Assembly: GCA_021162505.1 (NCBI GenBank)
Contig: JAGGYO010000227.1
Location: 1-6,437 of the forward strand
Direction: 5' to 3'
Source: a bacterium
GTDB lineage: Bacteria; AUK180
Length of the DNA stretch: 6,437 nucleotides
Shown: piece after piece, positions 1 through 5,827 of the stretch
Numbering within the stretch: position 1 is the stretch's first letter
How the letters are laid out: each line of letters starts with the position of its first letter
Program-made: the position numbers and the translations under genes
Notes under the pieces: generated by a model
Told to the model about the DNA's origin: nothing
Databases searched by the model: none
The model's input: only the letters and a program-made list of their open reading frames with translations

Positions 1-582
1 AGAAATAAAGAAAGAAGAGATACAATAAAATATAATACTTATAGAAATCATAATAAAATTAAAAATATAAACTTCAAAGAATTTTACGACACAGATCTTT
101 TTAATAAAATTGAACAATATATAAATAAGCCGCAAAGGGATTATAGGGTATTAACTATTGGTTTACACCCTGCCATTTTGCAACATAACGGGTTTTTTAC
201 ACTAGGTGGTTACCAAAGTGTTTATCCTTTGTCTTATAAACATGAATTTAGAAAAATTATTGAAAATGAACTTAATAAAAATGAGCATTGGAAAGGATAT
301 TTTGACAATTGGGGGAATAGATGTTATGCTTTTGTAGGGGAGTTCAAAAAAATAGAATATACAAAATATGAAAATAAAAAAATCAAACACCTCGAACTTA
401 ATACAAGACAATTGAAAAAGATGAAATGTGAATATGTAATTTCTTCAGTAGAAATAGAAAATTACAAGGACAATGATCTATCATTTATGAGATCATTTGA
501 AGGGAAAGTTTGGAGAATTTTCTTATATTCAGTTAGAGATACTTCCCAGCAAACTAAACAGAGAATAAAGTCATTTCACTAA
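1..582 (+). CDS. DUF6044/YkoS-type membrane protein, C-terminal part (5' end outside window)
   Basis: The reading frame is open from the first base (RNKERRDTIK...) to a TAA at 580-582, so the gene begins before the window and 193 C-terminal residues are visible. The first in-frame start-like codon inside the window (TTG at 178) lies inside a conserved block and is not a real start. Recognisable blocks are VLTIGLHPAILQHNGFFTLGGY, then YPLSYKHEFRKIIENEL, then YFDNWGNRCYAF, and a tail in which a new strand begins near KKMKCEYVISS. These match, from memory, the soluble C-terminal end of DUF6044 proteins such as B. subtilis YkoS. Those are large polytopic membrane proteins often found in capsule or exopolysaccharide loci and are of unknown activity. 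No transmembrane segment falls in the visible part. A surface-glycan role would fit the operon downstream, but a separate promoter at 603 shows it is not simply the same transcript. Family call fairly sure, function unknown. Confidence 0.75.
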   Translation, partial: RNKERRDTIKYNTYRNHNKIKNINFKEFYDTDLFNKIEQYINKPQRDYRVLTIGLHPAILQHNGFFTLGGYQSVYPLSYKHEFRKIIENELNKNEHWKGYFDNWGNRCYAFVGEFKKIEYTKYENKKIKHLELNTRQLKKMKCEYVISSVEIENYKDNDLSFMRSFEGKVWRIFLYSVRDTSQQTKQRIKSFH

Positions 583-602
583 TTATTTCGAAAATTAATT
601 GC

Positions 603-631
603 TTGATTTTTAACAGGAAATATTATATAAT
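603..631 (+). promoter_or_regulatory. Sigma-70-type promoter for the 195-aa membrane protein gene
   Basis: TTGATT at 603-608 and a perfect TATAAT at 626-631 are separated by exactly 17 bp. Transcription would start near 637-638, only about 11 nt before the ATG at 649, so the 5' UTR holds little more than the GGAGG at 640-644. Inferred from consensus match only. Confidence 0.7.
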
Positions 632-648
632 TTATAAGCGGAGGTAGT

Positions 649-1236
649 ATGGAAAAAATTATGTTTATTAAGGTAGTATTGGACAATCTTTCAAAAGAAG
701 ATTTTTTTAAGAAAACAGCAGCTTTATTTATTAGGATCTTAACAGCTCTTCTTCTTATTAATGCTCTCGTATCTTGGATCAAGTTATGGAAGGTCGTATT
801 TGATCTGAGCGCTAGTGCTTTGATCGGTGGTATCGTTTTTCAGCTCCTTTTTATTATTGGAATGTATATGATCACTCATATTATGATAATAAGAACTGAA
901 AATATTCTGAAACTCAAAACCGAAAAATACTATTTATTCCCATTGGGTGCTACTATTATTAAAATGATAGGTGAAATATGGGCATCATTTTTGGTTTTCA
1001 TGGGGATCTCGGGTGGTATTCTTATTTGGTTCGCCGGCAATCAATCGGGTAGAGTAATAAGGAATGTACCAATGATAAATCTTCTGGGTAAGGTTGGACT
1101 CAAAGGCGATTTTCTCGGCGGTTTAACATTTATGGTGCAACTAATTATTACCGGATGTATAGTTATTTTTATTTCATATCTTTTAAGCGAAGGTTTTAAA
1201 TTAACACATGGAATAGAGAAAAATACCCGAAAATAG
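649..1236 (+). CDS. Uncharacterised four-helix membrane protein (195 aa)
   Basis: I do not recognise this family. Four hydrophobic segments can be seen: about residues 24-44, 56-81, 106-130 and 156-180. A charged N-terminus (MEKIMFIKVV, then KEDFFKK), a charged loop between helices 2 and 3 (RTENILKLKTEK) and a basic tail (HGIEKNTRK) flank them. There is no signal peptidase site, metal motif or catalytic signature. The ATG at 649 is preceded by GGAGG at 640-644 with a 4-nt gap. A second in-frame ATG at 661 would sit 16 nt from it and is less likely. The gene has its own promoter upstream and a hairpin downstream, so it looks monocistronic. It lies between two surface-polysaccharide genes, but nothing in the protein shows a glycan role. 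Coding status is well supported by length, ribosome site and helix pattern; function is open. Confidence 0.8.
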   Translation: MEKIMFIKVVLDNLSKEDFFKKTAALFIRILTALLLINALVSWIKLWKVVFDLSASALIGGIVFQLLFIIGMYMITHIMIIRTENILKLKTEKYYLFPLGATIIKMIGEIWASFLVFMGISGGILIWFAGNQSGRVIRNVPMINLLGKVGLKGDFLGGLTFMVQLIITGCIVIFISYLLSEGFKLTHGIEKNTRK

Positions 1237-1256
1237 AGCACACATTTTTAATAAAG

Positions 1257-1278
1257 ACCCCAGTAGCTTAATGGGGGT
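1257..1278 (+). terminator. Weak hairpin terminator after the membrane protein gene
   Basis: ACCCCA at 1257-1262 can pair with TGGGG(G)T at 1272-1278 across a 9-nt loop, with one extra G bulged. The tail TAATTATTTG is T-rich but is not a clean run, so termination may be partial. It is nearly symmetric and could also act on the minus strand. It sits between the stop at 1236 and the next promoter at 1296, which is where a terminator is expected. Confidence 0.45.
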
Positions 1279-1295
1279 TAATTATTTGCTATCAA

Positions 1296-1324
1296 TTGAC
1301 TTAATATTCAAAGTTTAGTATAAT
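1296..1324 (+). promoter_or_regulatory. Promoter of the sugar operon, abutting the start codon (leaderless layout)
   Basis: TTGACT at 1296-1301 (5 of 6 consensus bases) and TATAAT at 1319-1324 are exactly 17 bp apart. Only TGAAC separates the -10 box from the ATG at 1330, so the predicted start of transcription (1330-1331) falls on the start codon itself. No Shine-Dalgarno sequence precedes that ATG. This matches the -10-box-then-ATG layout of leaderless genes known in Actinobacteria and Deinococcus. The RNA start itself is inferred. Confidence 0.7.
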
Positions 1325-1329
1325 TGAAC

Positions 1330-2976
1330 ATGGAAAATAAAAAAATATTGGCAATTATTCCTGCTCGAGGAGGTTCAAAAGGGATTCCAAGAAAAAATAT
1401 AAGAGAACTTAACGGAAAGCCCCTGATCTCATATATAATAAAAACTGCGAAGAATGCCGGGTTGAAGTATATCTATGTTTCTACCGATGATGATGAGATC
1501 GCATATTATGCTAAGTTGTTCGGTGCCAAGATCATTATGCGACCAGCAGAATTTTCAAAGGATAATATAACACTTGATCCCGTGATATACCAGGCAAAAA
1601 AAGAGATCGAAAAGAAAGAAAAAATTTCTTTTGATACCATTATTACCCTTCAGGCCACATCACCGTTGCTCCTAGGTGATACCTTAAAAAAAGCTATCTC
1701 TTATTATAAAAGAAACGACATTGAAACCCTCATATCTGTTCTTGAAAAAAAGCATTTGTTCTGGTATAAAAAAAATGACAAACTCATTCCGTTCTATAAA
1801 AAGAGAAAGAATAGGCAGAAATTGATCCCAGCATTTTACGAAACAGGGGGATTTGTAATAACAAGATCCAAGTTCGTTAAAAAAAATACAAGGTTTGGTA
1901 AAATAGTAAAAGTATATCCGCTATCTGATAATGAAGCAATTGACATTGATGATCCTCTCCATTGGGCAATGGCCGAACACATTTTGAACAAAAAAAAAAT
2001 AGCCATTAATATTATTGGATCAAAACAAGTAGGAATGGGTCATATATACAGAGCATTACTGCTTTGCGATGTATTGACAGAACATGATATAAAATTCTTT
2101 ATAAATAAAAAGGAACAATTGGCAATAAGAAAGATCAAAGAAAATAATTATCCGGCGGAGATTTTTAAAGACGATAAAGAACTTTTTAATGGATTGGAAC
2201 GCTTTGCACCACAAATTGTGATAAATGATATTTTGGATACAAAAGCTGCATTTGTAAAAAAACTTATGGAAAAATATTTTGTCATTGATTTTGAGGATCT
2301 TGGAAAGGGTTCCGAACATGCCCACTTGGTTATAAATGCATTGTATGAAAGGGCACATCAAAGGTCAAATCATTACTACGGGCATAAATACTATATAATT
2401 AGAAGGGATCTTCAATTTCTTAAACCTAAAAACTCTATCAGTAAAAAGATCAAACGGATAGTGATAACCTTTGGGGGAACGGATGAGAACAACTATACTG
2501 AAAGGGTATTGAAAACACTTATTGAACTTGGCTTCAAAGGGAAGATAGATATTGTTCTCGGAATGGGGAACACCCGTTATAAGGAGTTAACGAAATATAA
2601 AAGCAATGAGATTTCTATTTATAAGGATGTTAAGAATATGGGAGAGCTCTTGCTTTCTACCGACATGGGCATTACATCATATGGCAGGACTATTTATGAA
2701 TTTGCATATTTAAATGTTCCCGTATTGGCAATTGCTCAGAATAAAAGAGAGCTTAAACATGTTTTTGCTCATACCAAAAACGGAATCTATGCATTGGGTT
2801 ACGGAAAAGAGATCTCCAGAGATAAATTGAAAAAATCTATAAAGAAAATACTTGATAATTATGAATTCAGGAAAAAATTATACCAAAACATGAAAGATAC
2901 GGGTCTTTCTCATGGTTTGAAAAGGATAAAGGAACTTATATTTACTAAATATTTACAGGGAAAAGATGAAAAATGA
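1330..2976 (+). CDS. Fused CMP-nonulosonate synthetase (NeuA/SpsF-like) and PseG/SpsG-like UDP-sugar hydrolase
   Basis: 548 residues. Domain 1 (about 1-220) is an acylneuraminate cytidylyltransferase: IIPARGGSKGIPRKN at 9-23, STDDDEI at 51-57, LQATSPL at 107-113, ETGGF at 171-175, and DIDDP at 205-209 with D205 and D207 as likely metal ligands. It would charge a sialic-type acid with CMP. Domain 2 (about 224-548) is a GT-B-like hydrolase of the PseG/SpsG family: GMGH at 235-238 (H238 matches the catalytic His of PseG), FEDLG at 321-325, FGGTD at 381-385, and SYGRTIYEFA with E457. It would remove UDP from a UDP-2,4-diacetamido sugar. Both active sites look intact. I chose the ATG at 1330. The in-frame TTG at 1324 overlaps the -10 box and would not be transcribed from the visible promoter. 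An A10 run marks the domain junction. The sugar made (legionaminic, pseudaminic or another) cannot be told from motifs. It is the first gene of a three-gene operon. Confidence 0.9.
   Translation: MENKKILAIIPARGGSKGIPRKNIRELNGKPLISYIIKTAKNAGLKYIYVSTDDDEIAYYAKLFGAKIIMRPAEFSKDNITLDPVIYQAKKEIEKKEKISFDTIITLQATSPLLLGDTLKKAISYYKRNDIETLISVLEKKHLFWYKKNDKLIPFYKKRKNRQKLIPAFYETGGFVITRSKFVKKNTRFGKIVKVYPLSDNEAIDIDDPLHWAMAEHILNKKKIAINIIGSKQVGMGHIYRALLLCDVLTEHDIKFFINKKEQLAIRKIKENNYPAEIFKDDKELFNGLERFAPQIVINDILDTKAAFVKKLMEKYFVIDFEDLGKGSEHAHLVINALYERAHQRSNHYYGHKYYIIRRDLQFLKPKNSISKKIKRIVITFGGTDENNYTERVLKTLIELGFKGKIDIVLGMGNTRYKELTKYKSNEISIYKDVKNMGELLLSTDMGITSYGRTIYEFAYLNVPVLAIAQNKRELKHVFAHTKNGIYALGYGKEISRDKLKKSIKKILDNYEFRKKLYQNMKDTGLSHGLKRIKELIFTKYLQGKDEK
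1990..1999 (+). other. A10 homopolymer at the domain junction, possible slippage site
   Basis: Ten consecutive A bases encode KKK and the first base of I224, exactly between the cytidylyltransferase and hydrolase domains. Loss of one A gives AAA AAA AAA TAG, and gain of one A gives a TAA four codons after the lysines. Either slip therefore ends the protein at about 223-226 residues, the normal size of a free-standing NeuA. It is the longest homopolymer I see inside a gene here; several runs of eight A occur elsewhere. Slippage is inferred, not shown. Confidence 0.4.
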
Positions 2977-4024
2977 TTTTATAAAAAAAGAGTTTTACCT
3001 CATTGCCGAGATCGGGGTTAATTATTATGATATTGCTGTAAAAAATCACCTTTCAGCACTGGATGCAGCAAAATTAATGATAAAGAAAGCTCATGAAAGC
3101 GGATCTCACGCTGTAAAATTTCAAAGTTATAAAGCGGAGACGCTTGTTACAAAAAACGCTGAATCCTATTGGGACACAAAAGAGGAGAGTACCACATCAC
3201 AATTTGAATTGTTCAAGAAGTTTGATAAATTCTCCAAGGATGAATTTAAGGAGCTTGCTTCATATTGCAATGAAATAGGCATCGATTTTCTCTCTACGCC
3301 TTTTGATTTCTCATCAGTGGACTATCTTGATCCCTTGATGAAATATTACAAGATATCATCTTCTGATATTACCAATATCCCTTTTATAAGATACATTGCG
3401 AAAAAAAATAAACCGGTGTTATTATCAACAGGTGCATCTACAATTGATGAAATCAAAATGGCTGTTAAGGCAATTGAAGATGAGGGTTGTTACAATATTT
3501 GCATAATGCATTGTATCCTGGAATATCCTACTCCTTATGAGGATTCAAATCTGTTGATGATCCAAGATATTAAAGATAATTTTCCTGAGCATATCCTTGG
3601 ATATTCCGATCACACGAAACCTGATAAGAATATGGATGTATTGTCCACGGCGTTTATTTTGGGGGCAAAGGTCATTGAAAAACATTTTACCCTGGATAAG
3701 ACATTGAAAGGCAATGACCATTATCATGCAATGGATCCGGAGGATATAAAGACCCTTAGAAAGAGAATTGCATTTATAACAAAGATACTGGGAAAAGATA
3801 AAAAATCCTACTTAAAAAATGAAGAGAACTCAAGAAAGTTAGCAAGAAGATCTATTGTTTCCAAAGGTAGTATAAAAAAAGGTGAGATCATCACAATTGA
3901 AATGATAACATTTAAAAGACCGGGAACAGGGATTCCTCCTTATGAACTGGACAAATTATTTGGGAGAAAAGCAAAAATTGATATAAAGGAAGACACCACT
4001 CTACTCTGGGAGTTTTTTGAATAA
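2966..4024 (+). CDS. neuB: N-acetylneuraminate synthase family protein (NeuB/SpsE-type nonulosonate synthase)
   Basis: 352 residues, full length for the family. It would condense a free N-acetylated hexose with phosphoenolpyruvate to give a nine-carbon 2-keto acid in the cytoplasm. Domain 1 is a TIM barrel (about 10-275): IAEIGVN at 13-19, KFQ at 51-53, STPFD, KISSSD at 129-134, LLSTGAST, HCILEYPTP, GYSDHT, EKHFT at 238-242 and GNDHYHAMDP. Domain 2 is the C-terminal SAF/antifreeze-like domain (about 290-352), with RRSIV and FKRPGTGIPP; R318 corresponds to the substrate-binding Arg supplied by this domain. The usual NHNG after the first motif is NYYD here, which I recall from an SpsE-like subgroup. 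The ATG overlaps the preceding stop by 11 nt and is preceded by AGGG at 2957-2960, indicating translational coupling. The likely substrate is the product of the PseG-like half of the upstream protein. Family call very sure; the exact acid (Neu, Leg, Pse) is not decided. Confidence 0.95.
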   Translation: MKNDFIKKEFYLIAEIGVNYYDIAVKNHLSALDAAKLMIKKAHESGSHAVKFQSYKAETLVTKNAESYWDTKEESTTSQFELFKKFDKFSKDEFKELASYCNEIGIDFLSTPFDFSSVDYLDPLMKYYKISSSDITNIPFIRYIAKKNKPVLLSTGASTIDEIKMAVKAIEDEGCYNICIMHCILEYPTPYEDSNLLMIQDIKDNFPEHILGYSDHTKPDKNMDVLSTAFILGAKVIEKHFTLDKTLKGNDHYHAMDPEDIKTLRKRIAFITKILGKDKKSYLKNEENSRKLARRSIVSKGSIKKGEIITIEMITFKRPGTGIPPYELDKLFGRKAKIDIKEDTTLLWEFFE

Positions 4025-5148
4025 TGTATATCTGTCTTACAGGTGCTAAAAAGAATATAGGTGATTTTTTTATTACAGATAGAGCAATAAGACTATTAAA
4101 ATATTCTAGACCCGATGAAGAGTTCGTTGTCATACCGTATTGGGAATCGCTTGATGAAAAACTTGAGTTTGTCAATTCATCAAAAGGGATCGTTATCCTT
4201 GGAGGCCCGGGGTATCAACCCCAGATGTACCCAAAAATCTATAAATTAACAAAGACCCTTGATGATATAAAAGTACCCATAATCCCTCTGGGACTGGGAT
4301 GGAAAGGGTATCCCGGGGATGAATTTACATTGAAACACTACAGATTTACTGAAAGTTCCATAGAGCTATTAAAAAAAATGGAAAGGAATAATCCTTTAAG
4401 TTGCCGCGACGCGCTTTCTGAAAAAGCATTGCAAGCTAATAATATAAAAAGAACTGTTATGACGGGATGTCCCACATGGTATGCTTTGTCAAAAATAAAT
4501 AATGATTTTTCACCCCCCAAAAAAGTAAGAACCATTGTTTTTACACCACCTCAAAAAGAAATGTATTACGGACAAAGTTTAAATATCTTAAAAATGTTAA
4601 AAAGGGTACTCCCTGATTCAAAAATCTTCATATCCTTTCATAGAGGTCTTAAAACAGATAAATTTACTTCAAAAAATGAAGCAGAAGAGATATCAATGTA
4701 CATTGATAGGATAAAAGAGATATCCAAGGGATTTAAAATACTTGACACATCCTATGATCTTAAGCGGATCGATTTCTATGATAATTGTGACTTACATATC
4801 GGCTATCGGGTACATGCCCATTTAAATTTCCTTAGCAGATATGCACCTTCTTTTCTCATAAATGAGGATGGTCGTGGACGAGGTGTTCAGGATATCTTTA
4901 ACCTTCAAAATATTGAAGGGTGGCAATACGGATTTTTAGGGAATACTGCCAAGGCCTTTAATTCTATTTTCATGATCAAGGTCTCCAAAAAACTAAAAAA
5001 TTATGTTATTCAGAGAAAGGGTGTTGAGATATTAATTGAAAATGCTCTTGAAAAGGAAATATCAAATAACTTTTCATCATTTAAAAGTGTGAAGCCGGTG
5101 ATATTAAAACATTTCAGCATTATGGAAGATTTTATCAGATCCTTTTAG
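4024..5148 (+). CDS. Polysaccharide pyruvyl transferase family protein
   Basis: 374 residues. The family (PF04230, relatives of CsaB and WcaK/AmsJ) transfers a pyruvyl group from phosphoenolpyruvate onto sugars of surface polymers. Visible family features: N-terminal GAKKNIGDFFI (about 7-17, the G-N-x-GD element), VILGGPGYQPQMYP (about 57-70), IPLGLGW, a central SCRDALSEKAL and TGCPTWY block closing the N-terminal half, then GYRVHAHLNFLS at 260-271 with the conserved R262, H264 and H266, followed by NEDGRGRG. There is no signal peptide or membrane helix, so it should be cytoplasmic. The ATG shares its first base with the TAA of the gene before (TAATG); GGGAG at 4008-4012 lies 11 nt upstream, so translation is probably coupled. 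It is the last gene of the operon. Acceptor unknown; the nonulosonate-containing glycan is the natural guess. The C-terminal 60 residues are basic and not family-specific to my eye. Confidence 0.85.
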   Translation: MYICLTGAKKNIGDFFITDRAIRLLKYSRPDEEFVVIPYWESLDEKLEFVNSSKGIVILGGPGYQPQMYPKIYKLTKTLDDIKVPIIPLGLGWKGYPGDEFTLKHYRFTESSIELLKKMERNNPLSCRDALSEKALQANNIKRTVMTGCPTWYALSKINNDFSPPKKVRTIVFTPPQKEMYYGQSLNILKMLKRVLPDSKIFISFHRGLKTDKFTSKNEAEEISMYIDRIKEISKGFKILDTSYDLKRIDFYDNCDLHIGYRVHAHLNFLSRYAPSFLINEDGRGRGVQDIFNLQNIEGWQYGFLGNTAKAFNSIFMIKVSKKLKNYVIQRKGVEILIENALEKEISNNFSSFKSVKPVILKHFSIMEDFIRSF

Positions 5149-5214
5149 TTTTTGGCTAATAACCACCGCTAAAACCAGCTATAAATCCAATAATAAAAAA
5201 AAACTACAAAGAAC

Positions 5215-5230
5215 CATTATTCTTATAATG
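5215..5230. terminator. Short hairpin in the convergent intergenic region
   Basis: CATTAT at 5215-5220 and ATAATG at 5225-5230 form a 6-bp stem with a TCTT loop, between the end of the pyruvyl transferase gene (5148) and the end of the convergent YkvA gene (5270). An A9 run at 5195-5203 lies upstream and would give a U-run on the minus strand, so the hairpin suits minus-strand transcripts better. The AT-only core makes it weak. A further AT palindrome (ATTTTATAAAAT) follows near 5245-5257. No gene or other signal is visible in 5149-5269. Confidence 0.3.
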
Positions 5231-5269
5231 AACTCTTATATAATATTTTATAAAATTATTAAATAAATT

Positions 5270-5644
5270 TCAAATGATCTTTAACAATATTAAGAATATG
5301 AATATAATAGTAACCCATATGAAAAGAATGATCACTCCCGCAAGCCAATTATTATGCGGGAAACAATTTTCCCTATTTTCTGCAAGTTCAAGATTTTTAT
5401 CCCAAATCTCTTTGGGAATTAATTTTATTAAAAAGAAAACGCCTAATGATAATATAATTAGATCATCCAAATATCCTATGATAGGGATAAAATCAGGAAT
5501 AAGATCAATAGGGCTTGCTGCATATCCAATTAATATTGATGCAAGCATTTTAGCAAATAATGGTGTCTTTGGATCTTTATAAGCATAATAAATTATACAC
5601 ATCATGGTGTTTAATTTTTTTAAATATATTTTAATTTTTTTCAC
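5270..5644 (-). CDS. YkvA family membrane protein (DUF1232)
   Basis: 124 residues. The DUF1232 signature SPIDLIPDFIPIIGYLDD (44-61) is complete and preceded by the usual YKDPKTPLFAK (22-32). Hydrophobic segments are about 29-48, 57-77 and a C-terminal anchor at 99-123. Biochemical function of the family is unknown; members are small inner-membrane proteins. The start is a GTG at 5644-5642. Family members usually have about 15-20 residues before the DP.TP block, which fits this start, but the Shine-Dalgarno is poor (only GGGA about 11 nt upstream). ATG codons at residues 14 and 15 also lack one. The GTG overlaps the TGA of another minus-strand frame (GTGA). Its nearest promoter is the one at 5799-5827, which would give a leader of about 150 nt. 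It converges on the sugar operon and shows no link to it. Confidence 0.9.
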   Translation of the reverse strand: MKKIKIYLKKLNTMMCIIYYAYKDPKTPLFAKMLASILIGYAASPIDLIPDFIPIIGYLDDLIILSLGVFFLIKLIPKEIWDKNLELAENRENCFPHNNWLAGVIILFIWVTIIFIFLILLKII

Positions 5645-5669
5645 CTAAAATAATCCCAAAAAGTAAAGA

Positions 5670-5690
5670 GGAAAAGAGTTTTTTCTTTCC
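5670..5690 (-). terminator. Possible leader hairpin upstream of the YkvA gene
   Basis: On the minus strand GGAAAGA can pair with TC-T-TTTCC (one bulge) around a short A-rich loop, followed by TCTTTACTTTTT. The T-rich tail makes it a candidate weak terminator or attenuator between the promoter at 5799 and the GTG at 5644. The stem is short and the tail interrupted, so confidence is low. Confidence 0.25.
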
Positions 5691-5715
5691 GTACCTTGAT
5701 AAATCTTTTTTTAGT

Positions 5716-5775
5716 CTATTTTGCAACTGTTTCTTTCGCAAGATTATTTAAATAGAAGATTTCTTCAATTGTAAT
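5716..5775 (-). other. Possible 19-codon leader or remnant ORF with strong ribosome site but non-standard start
   Basis: A strong AAAAGGAG (minus strand, 5789-5782) lies just after the predicted transcription start. Six bases further on is not ATG/GTG/TTG but ATT (5775-5773). Read from there the frame is ITIEEIFYLNNLAKETVAK followed by TAG. AUU is a rare but real start codon (known for infC). A TTG at 5768-5766 in another frame gives only six codons and lies 13 nt from the ribosome site. The composition is protein-like, so this may be a leader peptide, or the start of a decayed gene whose ATG has mutated. Beyond the TAG the same frame stays open until a TGA overlapping the YkvA GTG. Confidence 0.3.
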
Positions 5776-5798
5776 TACTAACTCCTTTTATTTGTTTA

Positions 5799-5827
5799 AT
5801 TATAACACGAATATAGCATATTATCAA
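5799..5827 (-). promoter_or_regulatory. Minus-strand promoter upstream of the YkvA gene
   Basis: On the minus strand TTGATA (5827-5822) and a perfect TATAAT (5804-5799) are exactly 17 bp apart. Transcription should start near 5792, immediately before the AAAAGGAG at 5789-5782. The -35 box forms the end of one of two direct repeats, so a protein bound there would compete with or contact RNA polymerase. Confidence 0.7.

Noticed and set aside
178..582. A separate 134-aa protein starting at TTG 178
   Set aside because: The same frame is open back to base 1 and the upstream residues continue a conserved block, so this is an internal codon of a longer gene.
1324..1329. TTG at 1324 as the start of the fused enzyme
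   Set aside because: The codon overlaps the -10 box of the only visible promoter and has no ribosome site; the ATG two codons later gives the normal N-terminus.
1984..1986. TTG at 1984 as an internal start for a free-standing PseG-like domain
   Set aside because: It would give a sensible N-terminus, but no convincing Shine-Dalgarno site precedes it.
2056..2361. A 101-aa minus-strand ORF inside the fused gene
   Set aside because: It is opposite the PseG-like domain with its intact motifs; cysteine- and phenylalanine-rich translation is typical of an antisense shadow.
5274..5582. A 102-aa plus-strand ORF
   Set aside because: It is antisense to the YkvA gene, whose DUF1232 signature is unambiguous, and has no ribosome site.
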